Below the pieces are notes generated by a model. The model had not been told where the DNA came from. It made no database searches and was given only the letters and a program-made list of their open reading frames with translations. Below, piece after piece: positions 18,020 to 27,186 of a stretch of DNA of 64,000 nucleotides. Numbering within the stretch: the first letter of the stretch is position 1; each line of letters opens with the position of its first letter. Position numbers and translations under genes: made by a program. The stretch is from an uncultured Propionivibrio sp. (GTDB lineage: Bacteria > Pseudomonadota > Gammaproteobacteria > Burkholderiales > Rhodocyclaceae): contig CALAIL010000021.1 of the NCBI GenBank assembly GCA_937923255.1, forward strand, positions 8,682 to 72,681. Direction: 5' to 3'.

Positions 18020-18985
18020 ATGTCGGAAATACCCGCCGCTTTCTGCGGCCGTCGCTACCATGCCTACAACGACTGGGCGAAAACGCACCACGGCGGGCGG
18101 TTGCAAAAGATTTCGGTCGACGCCGGCTTCACCTGCCCCAACCGAGACGGTGCCTTGGGGCGGGGCGGTTGCAGCTTCTGCAACAACGCCGGCTTTACGC
18201 CCAACTACCTGCGCGAGCAGCGCGACATCCGCCAGCAGATCGACACCGGCATCGCCTTCATGCGCCGGCGTTACCCGGAAACGGCGGGGTTTCTCGCCTA
18301 TTTCCAGAGCTATTCCAACACCTACGGCGATCTCGAACAGTTACGGCGGATGTACGGCAAAGCGCTGGCGCACCCGGACATCCGCGGCCTCGTCATCGGC
18401 ACCCGCCCCGACTGCCTGCCGAATGCGACGCTGGATTATCTCGCCGATCTGGCGCGCGAACGGCCGGTCGAGCTGGAAATCGGCATCGAATCCTGCGATG
18501 ACGCGGTGCTCGCGGCATGCCGGCGCGGCCATGATTTTGCCGCTAGCGCCGATGCCATCCAGCGTGCGGCGCAGCGCGGGCTATTCGTCACCGGCCACCT
18601 GCTGCTCGGCTTGCCGCTGGAGACGCCGGCCGGCCTGATCCAGGGCGCCCAGGCGCTGTCCCGCCTGCCGATCGACGCGCTGAAATTCCACCAGCTGCAA
18701 ATCGTGCGCGGCACGCGCCTGGCCGTGCAATACCGGCGCGCGCCGGACAGCATCGCGCTGCTTTCGCCGCCCGCCTATCTCGACGCGGTGATCGACATGC
18801 TCGAATACCTGCCGCCGTCGGTCAAAATCCAGCGGCTGGGCAGTGAAGTGCCGCCCAGGCTGCGGCTCTCGCCCGACTGGGGCTTGCGCCTCTCGCGCTT
18901 CCCCGCCCTGTTGGAAGCGCGCCTGCGCGAACGCGACACCTGGCAGAGCCGGCGTTTTCGGCGTGCGCCTGAAGAAGGTGCGTAA
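18020..18985 (+). CDS. YhcC-type radical SAM protein (TIGR01212 family)
   Basis: A 321-residue radical SAM enzyme. The start segment YHAYNDWAKTHHGGRLQKIS and the cluster motif CPNRDGALGRGGCSFC (three cysteines binding the 4Fe-4S centre) define the TIGR01212/YhcC group, whose reaction is unknown. Other motifs are FLAYFQSYSNTYG and ELEIGIESCDD. The ATG at 18020 gives a length near E. coli YhcC; an earlier in-frame start at 17945 is possible. The C-terminal codons lie inside a 61-bp-offset duplication that probably moved the stop codon. Confidence 0.88.
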   Translation: MSEIPAAFCGRRYHAYNDWAKTHHGGRLQKISVDAGFTCPNRDGALGRGGCSFCNNAGFTPNYLREQRDIRQQIDTGIAFMRRRYPETAGFLAYFQSYSNTYGDLEQLRRMYGKALAHPDIRGLVIGTRPDCLPNATLDYLADLARERPVELEIGIESCDDAVLAACRRGHDFAASADAIQRAAQRGLFVTGHLLLGLPLETPAGLIQGAQALSRLPIDALKFHQLQIVRGTRLAVQYRRAPDSIALLSPPAYLDAVIDMLEYLPPSVKIQRLGSEVPPRLRLSPDWGLRLSRFPALLEARLRERDTWQSRRFRRAPEEGA

Positions 18986-19043
18986 CCGGCTTCCGTACCG
19001 TTTTTGCTCGATACGTTTTCGGCGGGCGCCTGAAGAAGGTGCG
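18953..19043 (+). repeat. Short tandem duplication at the yhcC 3' end
   Basis: CGTTTTCGGCG then GCGCCTGAAGAAGGTGCG occurs at 18953 and again at 19014, offset 61 bp. The offset is not a multiple of three. The second copy reads RFRRAPEEGAEGEGATRMKK and may be the ancestral C-terminus. Confidence 0.75.
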
Positions 19044-19154
19044 GAAGGCGAAGGCGCGACGCGTATGAAGAAAGCGCCATAGGCCGGATTTGACGAGCGC
19101 AGGCCAAGGAAAACAAAGACGCGCCGCCCGCCTCCCGCCAAAGCGCGCCTGCCG

Positions 19155-19440
19155 TCCACAGCGGAGTGAAATGATCCATCGGCCTGTGCTCCGCGTCTTT
19201 TGGGCGTTTCAGCCCGGTTGCCTCTGAAACCCTTGTCAATTGGGCGTTTGCCGGCAGGCAGGCTGAAAGTGCCCGTAAACACTGGGCTAGCGGATAGGCA
19301 GGCCGGGAACCCACGTAAACACTGGGCTGGCGGGCGGCCCCTCCGGAAATGCCCATTTTACACGGGCTGCAGGGCATGCCGGCGGTAAATGCCCGCCCCA
19401 CTCGGACGCACGGCAAGTGGCTTGCCGGCTTTACCGGTGG
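19155..19440 (+). repeat. Duplicated intergenic block, copy 1
   Basis: About 285 bp from AAATGATCCATCGGCCTGTG to GCTTGCCGGCTTTACCGG recurs with high identity at 19561-19850, offset 406 bp. The block itself contains palindromic units with centres CCCTTGTCAATTGGGC and CCCGTAAACACTGGGC. No gene is seen in 19044-19880. Confidence 0.8.
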
Positions 19441-19560
19441 AGCAGTTTTTCATCCACCCAATCTCCCTGCCGGCAGATTGCGCGTGTTCGGATGCCAAGC
19501 GCGGGAAAATTCTCAAAGGCAAACAGCCGCCGGCCGTATGGGGCAGGCATACGCCTGCTG

Positions 19561-19850
19561 GCCGCAGTAAAGCGAAATGATCCGTTGGCCTGTGCTCCGC
19601 GTCTTTTGGGCATTTCAGCCCGGTTGCCTCTGAAGCCCTTGTCAATCAGGCGTTTGCCGGCAGGCAGGCCGGAAGTGCCCGTAAACAGTGGGCTAGCGGA
19701 TAGGCAGGCCGGTAACCCACGTAAACACTGGGCTAGCGGGCAGTCCCTCCGGAAATGCCGGTTTTACGCGGGATAGCGGGCACCCTGCCGACGGCAGATG
19801 CCCGCCCCACCCGGACGCACGGCAAGTGGCTTGCCGGCTTTTCCGGCGAA
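19561..19850 (+). repeat. Duplicated intergenic block, copy 2
   Basis: Second copy of the block at 19155. Differences are scattered single bases and small changes (for example CAATTGGGCG to CAATCAGGCG). It ends about 30 bp before the glycerate kinase stop codon. Confidence 0.8.
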
Positions 19851-19880
19851 GCGGTATCAGGCCGGCAGCCGCCGGCGCGG

Positions 19881-21020
19881 CTAGACCGTCCGCGACGCTT
19901 TGATGATGCGGCACAGGCGGGCGGCGGCGGCTTCGATCAGCGCTTCGGCATCGTCGATGCATTCGGCGAGATGCATCGGTTTGTCGCAGATGCTCATCAC
20001 GGCGTCGATGCCCTGCGCCAGAATTTCGTCCGCGCCTTCGCCCAGGCCGCCGGAAATGCAGAACACCGGCACGCGGTGACGCTTGGCGGCCTTGGCCACA
20101 CCGACCGGCGCCTTGCCAAAAGCCGTCTGAAAATCGGTGCGCCCTTCGCCCGTCAGCACAAAAGCGGCGTCCTTAACCCGGGCATCGAAGCCGACGGCTT
20201 CCAGCACAATTTCCACACCCGGCCGTAAAACCGCAGGCGTGAAGAAGCGCAGCCCGGCGCCCAGGCCGCCGGCCGCGCCGGCGCCGGGCGATTCGGCAAT
20301 GGGCCGCCCCGTCGCCCGCTCGGCAATCTGCGCATAGTGCGCCAGCGCCGCGTCCAGCTCGGCAACCATTTCCGGCGTCGCGCCCTTTTGCGGGCCGAAG
20401 ACGGCCGATGCGCCGCGCGCGCCGCAAAGCGGATTGTCGACATCGCAGGCGACGACGATTTCCGCTTCCGCCAGGCGCGGGTCGAAACCCTCCAGATGGA
20501 TCGTCGCCAGCCGGGCGAGCGCCGCGCCGCCTTCCGGCAGATCATGCCCGGCGGCGTCGGTAAAGCGCGCGCCCAGTGCCCGCGCCATGCCCGCACCGCC
20601 GTCGTTGGTGGCGCTGCCGCCGATGCCGATGATGATTTTGCGCAGACCGGCATCGAGCGCGGCGCGGATCAGTTCGCCCGTACCAAGAGTCGTCGCCACG
20701 CGCGGATTGCGGCGATCGGGCGGGATCAGCGGCAACCCGGAAGCCGCCGCCATTTCGATGACTGCCGTCCGGCCATCGCCGAGCACGCCCCAGTGCGCCG
20801 TCAGCGCTTCGCCGAGCGGGCCGGTCACGCGCGCATGGCGAAGCTCGCCGTGCGTTGCCGCCACCAGCGCTTCGACCGTTCCTTCGCCGCCGTCGGCAAT
20901 CGGCACTAGGTCGATAGCCGCGTCGGGGAATATCCGTGCAATACCGCGCTGCATGGCCGCCGCCACGCCCGGTGCGGAAACGCTGCCTTTGTATGAATCC
21001 GGCGCTACGATAATACGCAT
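19881..21020 (-). CDS. glxK: Glycerate 2-kinase (GarK/GlxK type)
   Basis: A 379-residue kinase converting D-glycerate to 2-phosphoglycerate with ATP. It begins MRIIVAPDSYKGSVSAPGVA, with VPIADGGEGTVEALVAATHG, IIIGIGGSATNDGGAGMARA, ACDVDNPLCGARGASAVFGP and GAGAAGGLGAGL, matching E. coli GlxK/GarK throughout. Two adjacent ATG codons follow GGGGGAAGG; I used the second. It is the last gene of the TRAP-transketolase unit and would pass carbon into lower glycolysis. Confidence 0.94.
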   Translation of the reverse strand: MRIIVAPDSYKGSVSAPGVAAAMQRGIARIFPDAAIDLVPIADGGEGTVEALVAATHGELRHARVTGPLGEALTAHWGVLGDGRTAVIEMAAASGLPLIPPDRRNPRVATTLGTGELIRAALDAGLRKIIIGIGGSATNDGGAGMARALGARFTDAAGHDLPEGGAALARLATIHLEGFDPRLAEAEIVVACDVDNPLCGARGASAVFGPQKGATPEMVAELDAALAHYAQIAERATGRPIAESPGAGAAGGLGAGLRFFTPAVLRPGVEIVLEAVGFDARVKDAAFVLTGEGRTDFQTAFGKAPVGVAKAAKRHRVPVFCISGGLGEGADEILAQGIDAVMSICDKPMHLAECIDDAEALIEAAAARLCRIIKASRTV

Positions 21021-21087
21021 CATCACCTTCCCCCGTGAAACGAACGCCTGCACGAAGCGTTAAAAAATCCGCCCGCCGGTCAGTCCG

Positions 21088-22035
21088 TCAGCGTTTGCGG
21101 CGCAAGACTTTTTCCGCCTTGTCCGCAATATGCGCTGCCGACAGACCGTATTTCGCCAGCAGTTTCTCGTAGTCGCCCGACTCTGTAAAGGTATCCTCAA
21201 TGCCGACAAATTCCTGCGGCACAGGGCAGTGTTTCGCCAGCGTCTCGGCCACGGCGCTGCCCAGCCCGCCACGCACGTTGTGCTCCTCGGCCGTGACGAT
21301 GGCGCCGGTTTCCCGGGCGCAGGCCAGCAGCAGGTCGACGTCGATCGGCTTGATCGTGTGGAAATTGACGACACGCGCGCGAATGCCTTTTTTCGCCAGC
21401 ATGTCGGCGGCTTCCAGCGCTTTGGCGAGCATGTAGCCGGTGGCGACGAGCGTCAGGTCGCCGCCTTCATGCACGACGACGCCCTTGCCGATTTCGAAGG
21501 CGTAACGCGCCCGGTCGAAGATCACCGGCGCTTCGGCGCGGCTCAGGCGCAGGTAGAGCGGCCCCCTGAAGGCAGCGGCAGCGCGCGTTGCCAGCTCAGC
21601 TTCGACCGGATCGGACACTGAAACAACCGTCATGTTCGGCAGCGCGCGCATGAAGGCGATGTCAGCAATCGCATGATGGCTAGCGCCGTCGTAGGAATCG
21701 GACAGCCCGGCATAGGCGCCGGCCAGCTTGACGTTGAGGCCGGTGTAAGCGATTAGGCTGCGCACCGGGTCGGCCGCGCGCAGCACCATGAAGGCGGCGA
21801 AGGTATTGGCGAAGGGGATCTTGCCGGCCGCCGCCAGCCCCGCCGCCATGGCGACCATGTTGGCCTCGGCGATGCCGACGTTGAAGTAACGCCCGGGGAA
21901 CGCTTTGCCAAAGAGGATGCTCTTGCTCGAACTGCCCACGTCGGCGTCGAGCGCGACGATGTCCGGATTTTCCTCTCCAAGCTGCGCCAGCGTTTCGCCA
22001 TAGACATCACGGATGGCGCGTTTGATCGCACTCAT
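21088..22035 (-). CDS. Transketolase, C-terminal subunit
   Basis: A 315-residue protein with the pyrimidine-binding and C-terminal domains of transketolase. It has FNVGIAEANMVAMAAGLAAAG with the catalytic Glu that activates thiamine diphosphate, and the C-terminal fold with PIDVDLLLACARETGAIVT. It starts inside the last codons of the N-terminal subunit gene (ATGA overlap), so the two are made together. Split transketolases are usual for specialised catabolic enzymes, in contrast to the single-chain TktA. Confidence 0.93.
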   Translation of the reverse strand: MSAIKRAIRDVYGETLAQLGEENPDIVALDADVGSSSKSILFGKAFPGRYFNVGIAEANMVAMAAGLAAAGKIPFANTFAAFMVLRAADPVRSLIAYTGLNVKLAGAYAGLSDSYDGASHHAIADIAFMRALPNMTVVSVSDPVEAELATRAAAAFRGPLYLRLSRAEAPVIFDRARYAFEIGKGVVVHEGGDLTLVATGYMLAKALEAADMLAKKGIRARVVNFHTIKPIDVDLLLACARETGAIVTAEEHNVRGGLGSAVAETLAKHCPVPQEFVGIEDTFTESGDYEKLLAKYGLSAAHIADKAEKVLRRKR

Positions 22036-22865
22036 GGCTTCACCTCCAGTTCTTGCATGGCATGTTCAAATTCTTCCTGGCTGATCGGCTTGCCGTGCCA
22101 GGCGCTCTGCCCTTCCATGAAGGACACGCCCTTGCCCTTGACGGTGTCGGCGATGATGACCGTCGGCTTACCCTTGACCGTTTGTGCCTCGTCGACAGCG
22201 GCATCGATCATTTCCACCCGGTGCCCATCAATGTGGAGGACATGCCATCCGAAAGACCGCCATTTGGCGGCGATATCGCCCATCGGCATGATTTCCGCCA
22301 GCGTACCGTCGAGCTGCACGCCGTTGTTATCAACGATAAGCAACAGGTTGTCGGCGGCGAATTTGGCAGCCGACATCGCCGCTTCCCAAACAATGCCTTC
22401 CTGCATCTCGCCATCGCCCATCAGTACGACGGTACGGCAGGCGCGGCCATCCAGCCGCGCGGCCATCGCCATCCCTAACCCGGCCGGCAGACCCAGCCCG
22501 AGCGGGCCGGTGGAAAGTTCGACGCCGCAGGTTTTGCGGGCGCAGGGATGCCCCTGGAGATGGCTGTCCAACTGGCGCAGCGTCGCCAGCTCCTCGCGCG
22601 GGAAAAATCCTTTTTCCGCGAGCACCAGATACAGCATTGGCGCGGCGTGCCCCTTGCCGAGGATGAAGCGGTCGCGGTCGGGGTCTTGCGGACGCTTCGC
22701 GTCGATGTTCAGCTTCTCGAAGTACAAGGTGGTCAGGATTTCGGTAGCCGACAGCGATCCGCCGGGGTGCCCGGTTTGAATCGCATGCAGCAACCTGATC
22801 AAGTCCTGCCGGAACTTTCTGCAAAGCCCATCGAGATATTCTTTCCTTTCTGCGCTCAATCCCAT
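22032..22865 (-). CDS. Transketolase, N-terminal subunit
   Basis: A 277-residue thiamine-diphosphate-binding subunit. LLHAIQTGHPGGSLSATEIL and FILGKGHAAPMLYLVLAEKG carry the conserved His residues. GDGEMQEGIVWEAAMSAAKF with LLLIVDNNG is the GDG-N cofactor motif. AAGGAG precedes the ATG at 22865. It pairs with the next gene to transfer a two-carbon ketol unit. Its position between a dehydrogenase and a glycerate kinase suggests a dedicated pathway step. Hydroxypyruvate is a known ketol donor for transketolases. Confidence 0.93.
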   Translation of the reverse strand: MGLSAERKEYLDGLCRKFRQDLIRLLHAIQTGHPGGSLSATEILTTLYFEKLNIDAKRPQDPDRDRFILGKGHAAPMLYLVLAEKGFFPREELATLRQLDSHLQGHPCARKTCGVELSTGPLGLGLPAGLGMAMAARLDGRACRTVVLMGDGEMQEGIVWEAAMSAAKFAADNLLLIVDNNGVQLDGTLAEIMPMGDIAAKWRSFGWHVLHIDGHRVEMIDAAVDEAQTVKGKPTVIIADTVKGKGVSFMEGQSAWHGKPISQEEFEHAMQELEVKP

Positions 22866-22980
22866 TTGGCACTCCTTCCCGTTTGTTGCAAAACCTTTCC
22901 GCCGGCTTCCGGAGCGCCCGTCGATCCGGCGGACGAGGCCCGAAGCCATCGGCGATACGCCGGCCGGCGGGGCCGCAGCA

Positions 22981-24018
22981 TCACGCCGAAACCTTGACGA
23001 TGACTTTCATCACTTTGTCCGGATGCGCATCGATGTAGGGATAAACCTCCTCCATCTGCCGAACGTCAAAATAATCGCTGATCAGCGGCGCCGTCCGGAC
23101 CGCCTTGTGCGTCATCAGCTCAATGGCGCGCTCGAAGTCCTCGCGCAGGTACATCATGATGCCGAGCATGTCGATCTCGCGCCGTTGCAATAGCGGGATC
23201 TCGATTTGCACCGGCTCCTTGTAATTGGCGACGATCACCAGCTTCGACGAGCAGCGCGCGGCGGCCAGCGCTTCGACGAACAGCGCCGGGATACCTGCGC
23301 AGTCGATGATGAAATCGGCGCCGTCCTCACCGAACTGTTCGCCGATGACTTCCCGCAGATTCCGGCCGCGCGTATCGACTGCCGCGCCGATGCCGCAATG
23401 CCGGGCGATGACCAGACGGTTAGCGTTGATGTCGGTGATCGCCGTGCGCCTGGCGCTGGAAGCCCGCGCCACCTGCGCCACCAGATTACCGATGGCGCCC
23501 GCACCGAGCACGAGGACATTTTTGTCCTTCAGGTCGCCACAACGGCGGATTGCGCCGGTGGCGACCGATGCCGGCTCGACCAGCGCACCTTCGTCGAAAC
23601 TCATCGAATCGGGCAGGTGCAACGCTTTCGATGCCGGCACGGCAAAATACTCGGCCAACATGCCGTCGGTGTGCACACCGTAGACTTTCAGGCTCTGGCA
23701 AACGTTGTAATGCCCGCTGCGACAGGGCGCGCATTCGCCGCAAAAGACCTGCGGTTGCACCGTCACCCGATCGCCCGGCCGGAAGTCCTGTACGTGGCGC
23801 CCCGCCTTGACAACAACGCCAGCGCCTTCGTGTCCCTGCACGACGGGAAAACGCATGTATTTGTGCCTGCCGTGATAAACCTGAATATCGGAACCGCAAA
23901 CGCCAATCCGCTTCACCTGGATTAGAATCTCGTCCTCCCCCGGTTCAGGGATTGGCGAATCAAGGAACTGCATCTTGAACGCTTCGGTCATCCTGACCTG
24001 CAACATCGTTTCTTTCAT
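22981..24018 (-). CDS. Zinc-dependent alcohol/polyol dehydrogenase (MDR family)
   Basis: A 345-residue medium-chain dehydrogenase. It has catalytic zinc ligands in RIGVCGSDIQ and VVQGHEGAGVV, a four-cysteine structural zinc lobe (FCGECAPCRSGHYNVC), and the NAD(P) loop VLGAGAIGNLVAQ near residue 175. It resembles sorbitol and threonine dehydrogenases. The start at 24018 has GGAGAG in front. As part of the TRAP-transketolase operon it probably oxidises the imported polyol or reduces a semialdehyde. The substrate cannot be assigned. Confidence 0.88.
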   Translation of the reverse strand: MKETMLQVRMTEAFKMQFLDSPIPEPGEDEILIQVKRIGVCGSDIQVYHGRHKYMRFPVVQGHEGAGVVVKAGRHVQDFRPGDRVTVQPQVFCGECAPCRSGHYNVCQSLKVYGVHTDGMLAEYFAVPASKALHLPDSMSFDEGALVEPASVATGAIRRCGDLKDKNVLVLGAGAIGNLVAQVARASSARRTAITDINANRLVIARHCGIGAAVDTRGRNLREVIGEQFGEDGADFIIDCAGIPALFVEALAAARCSSKLVIVANYKEPVQIEIPLLQRREIDMLGIMMYLREDFERAIELMTHKAVRTAPLISDYFDVRQMEEVYPYIDAHPDKVMKVIVKVSA

Positions 24019-24054
24019 GTTTCTCTCCATTGTCAGCCGATGTTCGCCGATCGG

Positions 24055-25323
24055 TCATTTCAGCGCCAGCGGCAACCACATCGACACTTCAGGAACGTAA
24101 GTCAGCACCGCCAGCGTCAGCAGCAACACCCCCACATACGGCATCGCCTCGTAGGCAACATCGGCAAAACGCACTTTGGCAACGGCGCTGGAAACAAACA
24201 GGAGTACCCCGACTGGCGGCGTCAGCTGGCCGACGGTGAGATTGATCAGCAAAATGATGCCGAAATGCGTCAGATCAATGTGGTACAGGTTCAGCACGGG
24301 GATCAAAATCGGAACCAGGATGATCATGATGGCAATGGTTTCCATGAAGCAGCCGATCATCAACAGGACAACGTTGAGCATAAGCAGAACGACCCAAGGT
24401 TTGTCGGTTGTCTGCGTCAGCAGGTTGGAGATCATCTGCGGAGCCTGCTCAATGCCAAGGAACCAGCTAAAAGGCGAAGCAGCGGCAACGATCATCAGGA
24501 TAACCGCCGTTTCCTTGGCCGTTTGCAGCAGAATCGGGGGAATCTGCGACCATTGCAGCGTTTTGTAAATGAACAGACCGACGAACAGTGAGTAGAAAAC
24601 GGCGACGCCAGCAATTTCCGTCGCCGTGAAAATACCCATACGAAAGCCGCCGAGTATGAGCACCGGCATCATCAGCGCCCACGATGCCTGGCGAAACGCC
24701 GTTTTCAAGCGGCTCCAGCAGAATCCGGCATCTTTCGGAAATTGCCGTTTTCTGGCGATATAGGCCGTTAACGCCACCATGGCACCGGCCATCAGCACAC
24801 CGGGGAGAATCCCCGCCCAAAACAGGTCGCCTAGTGAAATATTTGCCTGCCAGGCGTAGATGACCATCAGCGTAGACGGCGGGATGATCGGCCCCAGCGT
24901 TGCCGCCGCCGAACACAGGGCGGCACCAAAGCCACCGCCATACCCCGTTTTGGTGAATTCGGGAACAAAAATTCGTGACAGCGCCGCACAGTCGGCTACC
25001 GACGAACCGGAAATACCCGAAAGAAACACCTCGCCAACCACAGCGGTATGCGCTACGCCGCCGCGGATATGGCCGATGAGTGCGCGTGTAAAACCAAACA
25101 GCCGTTCGCTGATGCCGGAGTCGTTCATCAACGCGCCGGCCAGCGTAAACAGGGGAATGGCAAGTAACGGGAAAGACTGGACACCAGTAACGACACGCTG
25201 CGCCACCACCGACAGCGGAAACCCTTCCAGCCCGATAACCAGCAGTGAGGAACCGAGCATGGCTAGAGAAATCGGTAGCCCGATCAGCAGCAGAGCGATA
25301 AAAGAAAGCGCAAGAGCGATCAT
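24055..25323 (-). CDS. TRAP transporter large permease (DctM type)
   Basis: A 422-residue membrane protein with about twelve hydrophobic segments. Family features are PLFTLAGALMNDSGISERLF, FLSGISGSSVADCAALSRIF and LTVGQLTPPVGVLLFVSSAV. With DctQ and DctP it forms a sodium-driven uptake system for an acidic or polar solute. It overlaps dctQ by 4 bases and ends 36 bases before the dehydrogenase start. Confidence 0.95.
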   Translation of the reverse strand: MIALALSFIALLLIGLPISLAMLGSSLLVIGLEGFPLSVVAQRVVTGVQSFPLLAIPLFTLAGALMNDSGISERLFGFTRALIGHIRGGVAHTAVVGEVFLSGISGSSVADCAALSRIFVPEFTKTGYGGGFGAALCSAAATLGPIIPPSTLMVIYAWQANISLGDLFWAGILPGVLMAGAMVALTAYIARKRQFPKDAGFCWSRLKTAFRQASWALMMPVLILGGFRMGIFTATEIAGVAVFYSLFVGLFIYKTLQWSQIPPILLQTAKETAVILMIVAAASPFSWFLGIEQAPQMISNLLTQTTDKPWVVLLMLNVVLLMIGCFMETIAIMIILVPILIPVLNLYHIDLTHFGIILLINLTVGQLTPPVGVLLFVSSAVAKVRFADVAYEAMPYVGVLLLTLAVLTYVPEVSMWLPLALK

Positions 25324-25865
25324 TCCGACCCTCCCTCGTTCGCCTCATTCATGACCAACGCCTCGGTTTCGCCACGAAAAACCGGCGCCGCGCCCTGATC
25401 CAGCCAAATGCGCACGGCGTGCAGCAACATCAGCGCCAGCCCGACCGGCATGGCAGATACAATCCAGGCTTTCGAGATCCCCATCATCGGTGAATCGACG
25501 ACCAATTCCTGCAAGACAAATTCATAGCAGGAAACGATGGCGGCAATAATGATCACCATGCCGAGCAATACGGTGACGACATTCAGCCAGGAAAATTTTG
25601 GGTGGCGAAAAACAGGCGCCATGACATCGATGCGGATATGCATCTGTGACCTGATAGCCGCAGCCGCACCGAGGAATACCATCCATGTCAGCAGTGCAAC
25701 AATTAATTCTTCGCCCCAGGTCAACGGGTTGTTAAACACATAGCGCAGAATCACGGCAAGAATTACCATGACCGAGATCGCACCATGCAGATAGGCAACC
25801 AGCGTATCTTCCGCCTTGGCAGTAAGGTCGTCGATCCGCCCCAGAATCGTTCGAAAGACACTCAT
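25320..25865 (-). CDS. TRAP transporter small permease (DctQ type)
   Basis: A 181-residue protein with four membrane segments and the conserved NPLTWGEELIVALLTWMVFL core of the DctQ family. It docks with the large permease. ATGA overlap with dctM; it follows dctP after a 180 bp gap that contains a hairpin. Confidence 0.92.
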   Translation of the reverse strand: MSVFRTILGRIDDLTAKAEDTLVAYLHGAISVMVILAVILRYVFNNPLTWGEELIVALLTWMVFLGAAAAIRSQMHIRIDVMAPVFRHPKFSWLNVVTVLLGMVIIIAAIVSCYEFVLQELVVDSPMMGISKAWIVSAMPVGLALMLLHAVRIWLDQGAAPVFRGETEALVMNEANEGGSE

Positions 25866-25972
25866 CAGCGGCTCCAGAGGTGTAAAAAATAGTTTTCCCG
25901 CTTGTACTCCTGTCGTACTTTCCGCCTATTGGCTTAACTCATCGACAGACCACACATAATGCTGCCTATCGT

Positions 25973-26014
25973 GTCTCACACGGCCGCCTGGAACGCGCGG
26001 CTTCCGTGTGAGAC
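25973..26014. other. Inverted repeat between dctP and dctQ
   Basis: GTCTCACACGG (25973-25983) pairs perfectly with CCGTGTGAGAC (26004-26014) around a loop that can itself pair CCGC with GCGG. There is no T run. In the transcript this would be a stable stem just after the binding-protein gene, where it could protect dctP mRNA or slow read-through. Confidence 0.6.
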
Positions 26015-26047
26015 GGCGGCCTTCGTAAACAATGGTTGTCGGCCTGA

Positions 26048-27079
26048 CTAATTAGCACCTGCGGTCCCAGCTGCATTAACGGCATCTCGAACGCGTTTGA
26101 GGTTGGCAGCCCCCCAGCGCGCCTCGAGGTTTTTGTACGCCGGTCCCATTTTCGCCGCAAACGCCGCGCGATCGACCTCATCGACCACTTTTGTCTTGCC
26201 CTGCTTGCGGATTTCTTCGAGCATCTTACCTTCCTGCTCCTGCTGCAAACGGGTGTTCTTTTCCGAAACGGCGGCTGCCTCCTCCAGCAATACTTTCTGG
26301 AATTCCGGAGAAAGTTTTTCGAAGGAACGCTTGTTGATGATCACCAGGTTGTTTTGCAGCATGTGGCGGGTCATCGACAGATAACCCTGTACTTCATAGA
26401 ATTTGCGGGCATAGATCGTCGGAATCGGGTTTTCCTGCCCATCGACGGTCTTCTGCTGCAAAGCCGTATAGACTTCACCAAACGGGATCGGTGTCGGCGC
26501 GGCTCCCATCGCACGAATCATCTCGACCCAGACAGGCGATTCCGGAACACGTATCTTTAGCCCGGCCATGTCCTCCGGTTTGCTTACAGCTTTTGTGCTG
26601 GTCGTCAGGTTGCGCCAGCCCCAGTACCAGATCTTGGTCAGCGGGATGATATTGTGCTTGTCGCGCAGTTCATCAAAGATCGGCTGAAACACCGGACCAC
26701 GGATAATACGTTCGGCCTGTGCCCAGTCTTTCCACAGGAAGGGCGCACTCGCAATTTCCAGCGCCGGCGTCAGATTGGACAGCGCCGCCATCGAAGGCGA
26801 AGCAATGTCAAGCGCACCGGATTTGACCTGCTGGAACAGGTCGACTTCCTTGCCCAGTTGTTCGCCCGGGAACACCTTGACGACCAGCTCACCGTTGGTA
26901 CGTTTAGCCACCCGGTCGGCAAATTCCTGCTCCAGCTCGAAGGCCAGCTCGCCAGCGATGTGCACATGACCAAAGCGCAGTGTCGTCGCCGCCGAGACTG
27001 CGCCCGACGTGAACAAGGATACGGAAAAAGCCGCAGCCAGCGCGGAAGAAAGAATTTTTTTCGCGGTAATACGAAACAT
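26048..27079 (-). CDS. TRAP transporter solute-binding protein (DctP type)
   Basis: A 343-residue periplasmic protein. A signal peptide (MFRITAKKILSSALAAAFSV onward, cleaved near GAVSA-ATTL) precedes LRFGHVHIAGELAFELEQEF. The core includes FPGEQLGKEVDLFQQVKSGA and GLKIRVPESPVWVEMIRAMG, where the Arg binds a solute carboxylate in most family members. This suggests a sugar acid or other carboxylate ligand. The ATG at 27079 has GGGAGG upstream. It follows hyi in the operon. Confidence 0.94.
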   Translation of the reverse strand: MFRITAKKILSSALAAAFSVSLFTSGAVSAATTLRFGHVHIAGELAFELEQEFADRVAKRTNGELVVKVFPGEQLGKEVDLFQQVKSGALDIASPSMAALSNLTPALEIASAPFLWKDWAQAERIIRGPVFQPIFDELRDKHNIIPLTKIWYWGWRNLTTSTKAVSKPEDMAGLKIRVPESPVWVEMIRAMGAAPTPIPFGEVYTALQQKTVDGQENPIPTIYARKFYEVQGYLSMTRHMLQNNLVIINKRSFEKLSPEFQKVLLEEAAAVSEKNTRLQQEQEGKMLEEIRKQGKTKVVDEVDRAAFAAKMGPAYKNLEARWGAANLKRVRDAVNAAGTAGAN

Positions 27080-27186
27080 GGCCAACCTCCCACAAAGGAA
27101 AAAGGAAAACGACATCCAACCGTTCAAATGTCGAAACCGCACAACGGCGCGCACCGGACAATCCGCACCGATACGCTTCTTACCGC

